Of a DNA stretch of 64,000 nucleotides, positions 1 through 26,387 are shown piece after piece. The notes under the pieces were generated by a model. It saw only the letters and a program-made list of their open reading frames with translations. It did no database searches and was not told the origin of the DNA. This DNA comes from Larimichthys crocea. Taxonomy: Eukaryota; Chordata; Actinopteri; Sciaenidae. The first letter of the stretch is position 1. Each line of letters begins with the position of its first letter. Position numbers and translations under genes: made by a program. The stretch covers positions 1 to 64,000 of the forward strand of contig NW_020852928.1 of the NCBI RefSeq assembly GCF_000972845.2, written 5' to 3'.

Positions 1-28
1 ATTTTGGTGACAGGCAACTTGGTTCTGT

Positions 29-835
29 GAGACGTCACGGAGACTACATCCAGGTTTGGAGACAGTCTGGGGGAGGTCATGGAACCACGTCCAGGTTTTA
101 GACAGTCTGGCTGGCTGCGGTCACAGAGAGTACGTCGAAGTTTTAGACAGTCCGCTGGGATGTCACAGAGACTACGTCCAGGCTTTAGACAGTTTGTGGG
201 GACATCACAGAGACTACATCCAGGTTTTAGACAGTCTGTGGGACGTCACGAGACTACGTCCAGGTTTTAACAGGTTGTGGGGACGTCGTGGAGACTACGT
301 CCAGGTTTAGACAGTCTGCAGTCACGAGAATATGTCAAAATTTTAGACAGTCTGTGGGGACCTCACAGAGACTACGAACAGGTTTTAGACAGTCTGTGGG
401 GACGTCACAGAGACTACGTCCAGGTTTTAGACAGCCTGTGGTCACAGAGACTACTTCCAGGTTTTAGACTGTTTGTTGGGGACATCACGGAGACTACGTC
501 CAGATTTCAGACAGTCTGCAGTCACAGAGACTACGTCCAGGTTTTAGACTGTCTGTCGAGACGTCATGGAGACTATGTCGACGTTTTAGACAGTCTGCGC
601 GGAGGTCACGGAGACTACGTCCAGGTTTTAGACAGTTTGTGGGGACGTCATGGAGACTATGTCCATGTTTCAGACAGTCTCTAGGACGTCACAGAGACTA
701 TGTCCAGGTTTTAGACTGTCCGTCGAGACGTCATGGAGACTATGTCGAAGTTTTAGACAGTCTGTGGGGAGGTCAGAGAGACTACGTCCAGGCTTTAGAC
801 AGTTTGGGGACATCACAGAACTACATCCAGGTCTG
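29..835 (+). repeat. 42-bp minisatellite, block 1 (forward)
   Basis: About 19 imperfect units with a 42-bp period. A typical unit reads GACGTCACAGAGACTACGTC, then CAGGTTTTAGACAGTCTGTG, then GG. Because 42 is a multiple of three, reading frames stay open on both strands by chance, which creates long spurious ORFs. Units vary at a few positions (ACGTCC, ATGTCC, ATGTCG) and some have lost a few bases. The part from about 430 to 830 reappears at 6,250-6,690 and, inverted, at about 4,075-4,260. There is no start context or splice signal that would suggest a protein repeat. Confidence 0.93.
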
Positions 836-2160
836 GACACGGAGGCTCCATTCCTCCTAGGCGGAGCTTCGCTCTGTTCCTAGCCGGGGATGGCGCCCCT
901 CGGCGGCCAAAACAGATGGCTTCGTCCCAGCTCCCAAGCCACTGATCCACTGCGTTCTTGGCTTCAGGGCTGCCAGAATAGAATATTTGAAGGCAAGCAT
1001 GGTTTCAACCTGCCTCCAGCTTGGTTTTCGTGCGTTTAGGACACTTAATGCCTCTCGCTCTCACCTCTGTCATGGTGCTGAACCAAAGATGCCTTGACCC
1101 ACGCATCACTTACCTGCCAAGTCTATCGATTTCCCCCCTCCACTCAAAAAATGTATTTTCATATTGTTCCTCAACCGAATGTTGGAGTTTCAAACTTTGG
1201 GATGTCATGTATTGCATATTCTTAATTCTGGACTTTTTAAAGAGGGAAAAGGAGTTTAACAAGATAATTTAACTTTTTTGGTTGTGAAAACGAATATCGT
1301 TTTCATTATTTTTTCATTAGCCTATTATTCAAAGAAAGTATTTTATAAAGGCTACACATTGAAACACGTCTAGGAGTTCTTTAATGGTTGAATTGTTTGA
1401 TTGATTTATCACAAAAGGATTACTTTTGTGATAATATTCACAGTTATTATTTAACTACATGCCACAGACTGAATCAAGATGGCTATTGATTCAGCCGTTA
1501 TGAGATTTTTTGATGAAACACACATATCTGTCGCACATAAAAAAGCAGAGACGGGCACCGCGGTGCCTCTCGGGAGCCCAGATTTGGCCCTGAAGTGTGC
1601 AGAATAGAGGATTATGTACGACAAACGTGGTCTGACTTGGAGACGGGGTGGCCAGCAGTAATGCTGAGTCTTCACATACAACTTTTCATTTAATGGAAAA
1701 CAGGTCCTCAGTTTCGCAATTACATAATTTCTGAAATGTGGTCATTATCACCTTAAAGGTAAAATATAGATGTAACAGCAAATGTATTAGTACATTTATG
1801 AATCTAATAAAGAAAAATAAGAGCGGGCTGATCGTCTCATCGGACCTCTTTCCCTGCCTACGGGTGTTGTCCCTGAAACGAGAAAAAAACAAAACCTTTA
1901 AATGTATATACAATTTGCCATCAGTCTTTCTCTCTTAAGCATACATTACATCGGAACACTATAACTTCTTTCAGATTTTCTATAGGTTCTTCATTGTGCT
2001 GTGTAATAAAGACTAACAGTGTGTCATTCTCAGTAGGTGTTTCTCCTCCATGGGCGCGTAGATTGACTCTTTCTACTCGCTGAACTGGACCCATTCTCGT
2101 ACTCGTCCTCTCATCGTATTACCGACACCTGGTCCTCATCTCATGCTCCCAAACTCATCA
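836..2160. other. No gene recognised
   Basis: This stretch is unique-looking sequence. It is GC-richer at 840-1,010 and AT-rich afterwards. The ORFs here are short, lack splice context and resemble no family I know. It separates the first minisatellite block from the retroviral fragment. Confidence 0.6.
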
Positions 2161-2164
2161 ACTG

Positions 2165-2870
2165 TGGAGACGGCTGATAGAACAATTGTTGTTTCGTTAG
2201 TGCAGTAGTAATTCATCTCTGTATCAATTCTCTCATACATGGAATGCAACAGCATCCACAGGTGACCAGGACAGTAATAGCAATTCCTACAGAAATTATC
2301 AGTAGGATGTTTCCCCATCTCCCAAACATATCTTCCATCCATTTTGTGATTGGATCTGTGATACCTGAATTGTCTGCCAGCTCGTCTGACAGTGAGGTCA
2401 GTCCTCCAGTGCCTTTGTTGTTGTTGTTGGGGATGAAGGTACAGCATAGATTTCCAAAAATCTACAACATCTCCTTTTTTCACCAAAAGCTGTCTAAAGC
2501 TAAACTGTTCTGCCAGGCCATTAGACTAGTGTATCTAATTGTTTGTGGGCCTCTAAATCCATCACAAGTGTTATTAAGAAAACGTTGCTGGTTGTAATAG
2601 ATGTAATTTATCCATCCACATTTTTATTATTGTAACCCACCAGGCAATAAATGATTCAAAACCTACTGCCACCTGGTTCCTAGCCTTAAACTCATCTGGG
2701 ACTCCTCTGAGAACACCAAGTGAATCCAAATAGACTCTAGAATCAAATGCCTTATCACGTTTAACTCTGTGCATGTCTTCTGTTGTTTAGTTTAGGAAAC
2801 TGTAGAGTCCATCATGGGAAGCAAGTATGTAGGCATCATTAAGTGAATCAGAGCGCAGGTACCATACCAG
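2165..2870 (-). mobile_element. Decayed endogenous retrovirus envelope fragment
   Basis: The minus strand reads, in several broken frames, as the surface/transmembrane part of a retroviral envelope protein. Visible landmarks are a surface-subunit-like stretch near 2,780-2,860, the helical ectodomain of the transmembrane subunit (2,600-2,770), a CCTFIPN motif at 2,447-2,430, and then a hydrophobic membrane anchor with a cysteine cluster and a short tail ending at a stop near 2,170. The frame changes near 2,625 and again before the anchor, and there are internal stops, so no functional protein is encoded. No LTR, gag or pol was recognised nearby. It sits between minisatellite blocks. The retroviral assignment is by motif recognition only. 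Confidence 0.8.
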
Positions 2871-3109
2871 AGTTTAGGCAACTTAGGTCTTAACCTCTGT
2901 CCTCATCGCATCCCATTCTTTTGAATGGGTGCCATGGGTGCTCTGCCATCATACCTAAGGTGTAAGTAGCTGTTTTATTTATCACTTATCTGTAGGTACC
3001 GGTGCTCATTTGCAATGTGTCAGGTGTATCCAAAAGGTGACAGTCCTGTATTAAATATCATTGTTCTTATCATCCACAATCAGCAGGACTAGTGGAAAGA
3101 GTGAAGTCT

Positions 3110-4056
3110 GCAGTCACAGAGACTATGTCAAAATTTTAGACACTCTGTAGGGGCGTCACTGAGACTATGTAGAAGTTTTAGACAGTCTGTGGGGACGTCA
3201 CAAAGACTACATCCAGATTTGAGACAGTCAGTGGGGACGTCACAGAGACTATGTCCAGGTTTTAGACAGTCTGTGGGGACGTCATGGAGACTACGTCCAG
3301 GTTTTAGACAGTCTGCGGTCACAGAGACTACGTCGAAGTTTTAGACAGTCCATGGGGACATCTCAGAGACACGTCCGGTTTTAGACAGTTGTGGGGACGT
3401 CACAGAGACTACATCCAGGTTTTAGACAGTCTGTGGTGACGTCACAGAGACTACGAACAGGTTTTAGACTCTGTGGGGACGTCATGGAGACTACATCCAG
3501 ATTTTAGACAGTCTGTTGGGGACGTCATAGAGACTACGTCCAGGTTTTAGACAGTCTGCGGTCACAGAGACTATGTCGAAGTTTTAGACAGTCCATGGGG
3601 ACGTCACAGAGACTACATCCAGGTTTTAGACAGTCTGCGGTCACAGAGACTACGTCCAAGTTTTAGACAGTTTGTCAGGATGTCACAGAGACTACGTCCA
3701 GGTTTTAGACAGTCTGTGGGGACATCACAGAGACTATGTCCAGGTTTTAGACAGTCTGTGGGGACGTCACAGAGACTACATCCAGGTTTTAGACAGTTTG
3801 TCAAGACGTCACAGAGACTACGAACAGGTTTTAGACAGACTGCAGGGACGTCACAGAGACTATGTTCAGGTTTTAGACAGTCTGTGGGGACATCACAGAG
3901 ACTATGTCCAGGTTTTAGACAGTCTGTGGGGACGTCACAGAGACTACATCCAGGTTTTAGACAGTTTGTCAGGACGTCACAGAGACTACGTCCAGGTTTT
4001 TGGACAGACTGCAGGGACGTCACAGAGACTCAGGACTCACAGAGACTATGTTCAGA
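3110..4056 (+). repeat. 42-bp minisatellite, block 2 (forward)
   Basis: About 22 units of the same 42-bp repeat in forward orientation. The distal part (about 3,660-4,056) contains a recognisable order of variant units, including ones reading ACGAACAGG and GACTGCAGGGACG. That order recurs in forward orientation at about 4,900-5,380 and inverted at about 5,800-5,385. The block ends at an abrupt switch of orientation around 4,046-4,067. Confidence 0.95.
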
Positions 4057-4560
4057 CGTAGTCTCCGTGGACGTAGTCTCCGTGACCTCCCCGCAGACTG
4101 TCTAAAACGTCGACATAGTCTCCATGACGTCTCGACAGACAGTCTAAAACCTGGACGTAGTCTCTGTGACTGCAGACTGTCTGAAATCTGGACGTAGTCT
4201 CCGTGATGTCCCACAAACAGTCTAAAACCTGGAAGTATCTCTGTGACCACAGGCTGTCTAAAACCTGGACGTAGTCTCTGTACGTCCCATGGACTGTCTA
4301 AAACTTCGACATAGTCTCTGTGACCGCAGACTGTCTAAAACCTGGACGTAGTCTCCGTGAAGTCCCCACAGACTGTCTAAAACCTGGACATAGTCTCTGT
4401 GACGTCCCCACAGACTGTCTAAAACCTGGACGTAGTCTCTGTGACATCCTGACAAACTGTCTAAAACTTGGACGTAGTCTCCATGACGTGCCCACGAACT
4501 GTCTAAAATCTGGACGTAGTCTCCTTGACGTCCCCACAGTTTGTCTCTGTGACGTCACCA
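4057..4560 (-). repeat. 42-bp minisatellite, block 3 (inverted)
   Basis: About 12 units of the same repeat in the opposite orientation (GTAGTCTCTGTGACGTCCCC, then ACAGACTGTCTAAAACCTGG). The first part is the reverse complement of the 430-830 segment. It ends at about 4,560 and is followed by about 265 bp of unrelated unique sequence before the next forward block. Confidence 0.95.
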
Positions 4561-4825
4561 CACCACATTGCATTTCCATTTGATTCAAGGTTCAAAATCA
4601 ATGCTTTTTAATGGTTAAATGGTTGTCCTTACTTCATAAATACAGTGCAATGGTTTGTTTCGTCCACAAGATGAAAGTAAGTGACCACGGATCACAACAA
4701 TCTGCGTTAAAGTCTAGGACCCAATCCTAAAGAACAGTGAGATACTCCCTAAACACATAGAACTTGACCTTTGACTCTGGTCGTTCGCCTGCCTGTCTAT
4801 ATTTTTATTATATTATTATTTTTTA

Positions 4826-5380
4826 AGTCTGTGGGGACGTCACAGAGACTATGTCCAGGTTTTAGACAGTCTGTGAGGACGTCACGGAGACTACATCCAG
4901 GTTTTAGACAGTTTGTCAGGACGTCACAGAGACTACGTCCAGGTTTTAGACAGTCTGCAGGGACGTCACAGAGACTATGTCCAGGTTTGAGACAGTCTGT
5001 GGGGAGGTCATGGAGACCACGTCCAGGTTTTAGACAGTCTGTGGGGACATCACAGAGACTATGTCCAGGTTTTAGACAGTCTGTGGGGACGTCACAGAGA
5101 CTACATCCAGGTTTTAGACAGTTTGTCAAGACGTCACAGAGACTACGAACAGGTTTTAGACAAACTGCAGGGACGTCACAGAGACTATGTTCAGGTTTTA
5201 GACAGTCTGTGGGGACATCACAGAGACTATGTCCAGGTTTTAGACAGTCTGTGGGACGTCAGAGACTACATCCAGGTTTTAGACAGTTTGTCAGGACGTC
5301 ACAGAGACTACGTCCAGGTTTTTGGACAGACTGCAGGGACGTCACAGAGACTGCAAGGACGTCACAGAGACTATGTTCAG
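4826..5380 (+). repeat. 42-bp minisatellite, block 4 (forward)
   Basis: About 13 forward units beginning directly in unit sequence after an AT-rich spacer. The variant-unit order in its distal half matches block 2. It ends in the same orientation-switch sequence as block 2, with ATGTTCAGACGTAGTCTCCG at the junction. Confidence 0.95.
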
Positions 5381-6118
5381 ACGTAGTCTCCGTGGACGTA
5401 GTCTCCGTGACGTCCCCACAGACTGTCTAAAACCTGAACATAGTCTCTGTGACGTCCCTGCAGTCTGTCCAAAACCTGGACGTAGTCTCTGTGACGTCCT
5501 GACAAACTGTCTAAAACTTCTACATAGTCTCAAAGACGCCCCCACAGAGTGTCTAAAACCTGGACGTAGTCTCTGTGACGTCCCCAACAGACTGTCTAAA
5601 ACCTGGACGTAGTCTCTGTGACGTCCCTGCAGTCTGTCTAAAACCTGTTCGTAGTCTCTGTGACGTCTTGACAAACTGTCTAAAACCTGGATGTAGTCTC
5701 TGTGACGTCCCCACAGACTGTCTAAAACCTGGACATAGTCTCTGTGATGTCCCCACAGACTGTCTAAAACCTGGACGTAGTCTCTGTGACATCCTGACAA
5801 ACTGTCTAAAACTTGGACGTAGTCTCTGTGACCGCAGACTGTCTAAAACGGATGTAGTCTCGTGACTTCCCACAGACTGTTTAAAATCTGGATGTAGTCT
5901 CCATGACGTCCCCACAGAGTGTCTAAAACCTGTTCGTAGTCTATGTGACGTCCCCGCGGACTGTCTAAAACCTGCATGTAGTCTCTGTGAGGTCCCCAAC
6001 AGACTGTCTAAAACCTGGACGTAGTCTCTGTGACGTCCCCATGGACTGTCTAAAACCTGGACGTAGTCTCTGTGACCGCAGACTGTCTAAAACCTGTACG
6101 TAGTCTCTGTGACATCCC
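5381..6118 (-). repeat. 42-bp minisatellite, block 5 (inverted)
   Basis: About 17 inverted units. The order of variants in 5,385-5,800 is the reverse complement of block 2, so blocks 4 and 5 together approximate a large palindrome centred near 5,380. The block returns to forward orientation at about 6,119 without a spacer. Confidence 0.95.
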
Positions 6119-6705
6119 CAATGTCAAAATTTTAGACAGTCTGTGGGGACGTCATAGAGACTACGTCCAGGTTTTAGACAGTCTGCGGTCACAGAGACTA
6201 TGTCGAAGTTTTAGACAGTCCATGGGGACGTCACAGAGACTACGTCCAGGTTTTAGACAGCCTGTGGTCACAGAGACTACTTCCAGGTTTTAGACTGTTT
6301 GTTGGGGACATCACGGAGACTACGTCCAGATTTAGAAGCTTGCAGTCACAGAGACTACGTCCAGGTTTAGACTGTCTGTCGAGACGTCATGGAGACTATG
6401 TCGACGTTTTAGACAGTCTGCGGGGAGGTCACGGGACTACGTCCAGGTTTAGACAGTTTGGGGGGACGTCACGGAGACTATTCCAGGTTTAGACAGTCTC
6501 TGGGGACGTCATGGAGACTATGTCCATGTTTCAGACAGTCCTTAGGGACGTCACAGAGACTATGTCCAGGTTTTAGACGTCCGTCGAGACGTCATGGAAC
6601 TAGTCGAAGTTTTAGACAGTCTGTGGGGAGGTCACGGAGTTTACGTCCAAGTTTTAGACAGTCTGTGGGGACCTTACGGAGACCACGTCCAGGTTTTAGA
6701 CAGAC
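6119..6705 (+). repeat. 42-bp minisatellite, block 6 (forward)
   Basis: About 14 forward units. Bases 6,250-6,690 follow the variant order of block 1 (430-830) with several small deletions. This indicates segmental copying of a multi-unit block rather than unit-by-unit expansion. Confidence 0.95.
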
Positions 6706-6724
6706 TTGTCTTACACACGTTCAC

Positions 6725-7035
6725 TCAACTTTTAGTAATACAATCCAATCCACTTTATTTATATAGCACAATTTTAGCAAACACAGGGTTTCTGCACAAC
6801 AGATAGAACACAATAAATAACGCAATAGAAACACACCAAAACATGAAGTAGACAATAGAAAGATAGAAAACTATCAAAACCAAAAAAAAATGAAAAAAAA
6901 AGCACATGAAACAGACATTAATAAAATAAGTAAATAACAATATGCATGTATACACATAAGATCAACCATCTACATGGTGTTAAAAGCCAAAGAGAAGAGG
7001 TGGGTTTTAAGAAGGGTTTTAAAATGAGACAGATA
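6725..7035 (-). mobile_element. Non-LTR retrotransposon 3' end-like repeat
   Basis: The sequence starts CAATCCACTTTATTTATATA, followed by an A-rich stretch. It ends GGTGGGTTTTAAGAAGGGTT. Read on the minus strand this resembles the widespread teleost non-LTR element 3' end that terminates in TATATAAATAAA-type sequence. Family assignment is from memory of the pattern, not from a search. Confidence 0.5.
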
Positions 7036-7194
7036 GTATAGCATGAATTGTAAACACAGCAATGAAAACAGTGAAATACGATCTCCATTCATTAGAGTCT
7101 AGGCTGGCATCTTTCCAAACTCCATCTGAAAAGTTTCCAACAGAGAGAAAGACTGTTTTATTTTGAAAAACCAACACCCGGATGTATTCATTTT

Positions 7195-7334
7195 TGTTTC
7201 CGGGGTCAGTGCTGCGTTTCGTGGTCACGCTGCCAGATTGTAAAACACATTTTACTGACGTGAGAGCAGCTGACAGTGTAGAAGAAGAAGAGAGAAGCGG
7301 GGACACCTGGACACGTGCTGATGTTTATGTTCAG
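7195..7334 (+). other. NVL: NVL noncoding exon 1 and promoter region
   Basis: The 3' boundary is supported by a consensus donor, TTCAG followed by GTGAGT at 7,335. The next exon begins after a CTGCTGCAG acceptor (7,634) and carries the start codon. The transcription start is not directly visible. A CRE-like TGACGTGA lies at 7,255-7,262, and there is no TATA box at the expected distance. The upstream limit is an estimate. Confidence 0.55.
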
Positions 7335-7517
7335 GTGAGTAACGATGAGGTGAGTAACCACGTGACACGTTCAAACTGTAAGGTGTGTGTGTGTGTCCTC
7401 GTATTACTGTACATGACGTCGGGGGTCGAACCAGTGACATATTTTACAATATCCAAAGCCAACAGTTATCTGCATGTGGACCGCTGAGTGAGTGAGACCG
7501 TCAGGACACAGCTGACT

Positions 7518-7556
7518 GTGTGTGTGTGTGTGTGTTGGTGTGTGTGTGTGTGTGTG
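7518..7556 (+). repeat. GT microsatellite in NVL intron 1
   Basis: About 18 GT dinucleotides interrupted once by TTGG. It lies about 80 bp upstream of the first coding exon's acceptor. Confidence 0.9.
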
Positions 7557-7651
7557 GACACTGTGACATCACACAGATTCAGTGCTGTGTTTCCATGCAT
7601 CATGTCAGTGTTGGTGTGCTCGTCCTGCTGCAGGCTCCCAGAAGCTCATAC

Positions 7652-22989
<15,338 letters not shown>

Positions 22990-23107
22990 GTGCAGGACCA
23001 GAACCACAGACCTTAGCAGCCACAGCTCCTTGTTTACATCATTTTCTATCCTGTGTGTGTGTGTCATTTTATTCTGGTTGAATCACAACACTGATTCCTG
23101 CTTTTCT

Positions 23108-23113
23108 AATAAA
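23108..23113 (+). terminator. NVL: NVL polyadenylation signal
   Basis: AATAAA lies 119 bp after the TGA and is followed within 20 bases by a GT-rich stretch (ACGTGTGTG). This is the first such signal downstream of the stop. Confidence 0.8.
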
Positions 23114-23129
23114 ACGTGTGTGAAGAACC

Positions 23130-26100
23130 AGACATGGTCAGGTCTGTATGCTGTCAAAACACTTAGTTGTTATCAAATTTCAAATTCTAATCAGCTACTG
23201 TTCTGTTATCAGGCCTTTCTCTGACTACACCCTGAGCTCAGTCAACTCCACCATTCAACCACTGTTACTGCACACATGCTGCTGATATCTGCAGTGTGTA
23301 TACACTGTGTTTTATTGCTGTTCTCATCCAACATGCGTGTCTCCCACCATGGCTCACTGATAAACAACAAGGAGTCAAGTTAGAACATTTGTGTGTGATT
23401 TCTTTAAGTCTAGTGTGTAACATTTAGTGCTATCCATCGGTGTAGGTGCTGACCGTGGCCCTGCTGCCTCACCCCCATGGAAAATGCCAGTAATATACTG
23501 TGTTTCAGGTGATTAAACACTAATGAAAACAGAGCTATGAATATTATAGCCCCCTAAATCTGATACAGTGGACTTTTTTAATGTCCTCATAGAATAACAT
23601 CCTTCTCAGCGTCTCAGTGGGCTGGAGCCAAACCCAGCTGACATGTGGCCGGATGGCCGGGTCCACATTTATACACATTTTATACACAAACAAAAGAAAG
23701 TCATGGCAGCAGTATAAACTCTGTCTGCATCTGAGGTGAGCTTGTTCCGCTGTGATTTTTGGCAGACAGACCATAATCTGAGCCCTCAGATTTAAGGCAG
23801 GGATGTTATTCTCCAAAACACGTCTATATGTTTATTAATGAAGTTAACAAAAGACACTATCTGGCCTACGGTTATGGAAGGCCAATTCCAGGGGGATGAT
23901 CAGAGATCACTGTACTATAAGTACACAACTGCACCAGAGGAAGATTCTCCATAATCTATATGTAAAAAAAAAAATAAGAGTGCCTTTACATTCCACTTAG
24001 TAAAGACAGCCTACTCCCCACTCAAGGGCATCCCGGAATCAGCCCTAATGACCTAAAATAAATAAGCGGGTATAACATATCTATTACATAATAGACTGTC
24101 TAACTCTGATCAACACAATGCAAAAAGAAAATACCCTCAGGGCAGGATGCCCAGCTTCACTAGCTAAACCCAAACCAAACAGCTCAGCAGAAAACAGCAG
24201 TCAGTGTGAATGAGCAGTGCAAAACAGCACGTGCTGTCAGTAGCATGGTAGAGTAAGCTCAGGCAGAGAGAGAGAGTAAGATACAATATATGTATCTCTC
24301 TCGTCCAGCAGGTTCTCGTGGATCGTGGCTACTGCTGTGGTCCTGCATGACGTCCACTACATATATTATTACTGTCATTATTACTACCATATCTCCATTA
24401 CAGTTTATAGTTAGTTCATGATTTGCTGCTGCTGTGCATCTGTGTCTCTCTATCTCTATCACAGGTTCCACTGCTACTGTAATCATTTTATCATTCATTG
24501 TGATTCATTGTCATTTTATCATTCATTGTAATTCATTGTTATTTTATCAGTCATTGTTCTGTACACGTGACATCCATTGCACGTCTGTCCGTCCTGGGAG
24601 AGGGATCCCTCCTCTGTGGCTCTTCCTGAGGTTTCTTCCACCTTTTTTCCCTGTTAAAGGTTTTTGTGGGCAAGTTTTTCCTCACTGGAACCGAGGGTCT
24701 AAGGACAGAGGGTGTCACTCCCTGTACAGATTGTAAAGCCCTCAGAGGAAAATGTACTTTGTGACTTTGGGCTATACAAATAAAATGTGATTTGATGTAT
24801 GAACACACTTCACACTGTCAAACATAGTAGGACAGAACATTTAGAGATTATTATGATAAATGTAACTGAAGGAAAGAAACATGTCTTTGGATTATCCACA
24901 GACGGACTGCTCAGTCCAATCTGTCCAGATACTGTAAGGAAAAGGAACATGTGTGACTGATATGTCACTGGGGCAGGTAAAGGTGTCTGAGACCTTCAAG
25001 CCTTACAACATTTTGACACAGTTTAACTTCCCACAGCAATGGCTGATCATGTTTTATTCATGTGTAAACCAGCAGTGAACCAGCACACACACTAACCTGG
25101 ACCTTAGGAACGGAGCACATGGTCAGAGTGCCTGTCTATGTCACACACCACACCAACTGCACTAAAGGAAAACATTGATTTACAGCTGATAGACGTGACC
25201 TACATAATTATGAATCTCTAATGAACAACTCTTCAGTCATTATGCATCTAAGAAATATGTCATCTCTGTGTTGATGTTTGAGAGCATGGATCACAATCTG
25301 AAATCAGCAGGCTGCAGAAGCTGTTCCATAATGATGTATGAAATGTTCTAGTCTCCATGCTGATTTCAGCTCTTACATGTTAACGACAGCTCACATGCAC
25401 AGGAAGACTTTTTTACAGTGTTTCAACATGGCAGAAGTGCATTTGTTACCTTTAGTCAAATCATTGTTGGAGACAGAATGCTGTGATATGCTTGCTTGGC
25501 CTTTGGCACATATTATAACTGTGTATCAATAAAGAGCACAGGCACAAATTGGTCAACGTGGATAGTTGTATGTTCCTGTCCACTGTTTAATTATGAACAT
25601 ATTCATTTAGCACAGGTTGTGTACAAACACACATATGAAGTAAAAAGTCCATTTGTTTTGCAGAAGCAGAGTTTTTATTTTTCTGATCACTGAACGTGGT
25701 CTCAGTTCATAAATGCCAAGGACCCAACTGAAAACAGAACAGATGTAGACAAGTTATTAGAGCAAGAGCACATTAAACCCCAGAACACCTGACAGAAGAC
25801 AAGGCCAATGGCCTCAGGGTCATGTTGCCTTCTTTACACTGCTAGAAAGAACATTTTAATATGTAATAGGTCTTTTGATTGATTCATTTTTTATTGGCAA
25901 AGTTGAACATAAAAAGTGTTTGGTTCAAGCACATGACCTCAGTTGGAGATACAGCCCTGCCTGTACAAACAGGAAGTCGATTCTTGGCATACAGCTCTTC
26001 AACGTGAATCAATTCCTAAAATTTAAATGAATTAAAAATAAAGCTCCGCTACTGATGAGTTACACACCTTCATCTCACATACGACACAGCCTCTTCTTTA

Positions 26101-26379
26101 AATGTTACAGTCGCAGGTCGTAGAATGTCGTGGTGCATTCAAGTGCTGCGAGTTAAAAAGTAGAGCAGTGGGAAATAAAAGGTCCAAAAAAACTGACGTG
26201 TGCCATAAACTCTGTACAGATGGGATCACACTCACATGAACACAAACTCAACTCGTGGAGGGATTCACTCAAGAGGTTTGAACTTTGGTCCACTTCAACA
26301 CACACACACACACACTCAGAGTGACGGAGAGCTGTAGAGTCCACAACAGGAAGACATCGTTGATTTTCATTGGGTTGCC
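23130..26379. other. Intergenic region NVL-DEGS1, no gene recognised
   Basis: No exon of a known family was seen on either strand. The region holds diverged interspersed repeats (23,405-23,570; 24,550-24,800) and otherwise AT-rich unique sequence. The ORFs are short, with no conserved motif. Confidence 0.6.
24550..24800 (+). mobile_element. Teleost retroelement 3' region-like repeat
   Basis: Recognisable pieces are GGCTCTTCCTGAGGTTTCTT, AGGGTCTAAGGACAGAGGGT and TGTACAGATTGTAAAGCCCT. It ends GGGCTATACAAATAAAATGT and a TTTGATGT tail. The pattern is very common in fish genomes and its end suggests a non-LTR-type 3' terminus. The exact family was not determined. Confidence 0.6.
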
Positions 26380-26387
26380 CTCTTGAC

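Noticed and set aside
2244..2597. 117-codon plus-strand ORF
   Set aside because: It is antisense to the envelope relic; similarity and membrane-anchor composition are on the minus strand.
4771..5430. 219-codon open frame with 14-residue repeats (RPGFRQSVGTSQRL), and similar ORFs on both strands of the minisatellite
   Set aside because: The 42-bp period keeps frames open on both strands and in more than one frame; there is no conserved start, splice structure or known domain.
29..6705. CRISPR-like or direct-repeat array
   Set aside because: Units are contiguous and imperfect with no unique spacers, and the genome is eukaryotic.
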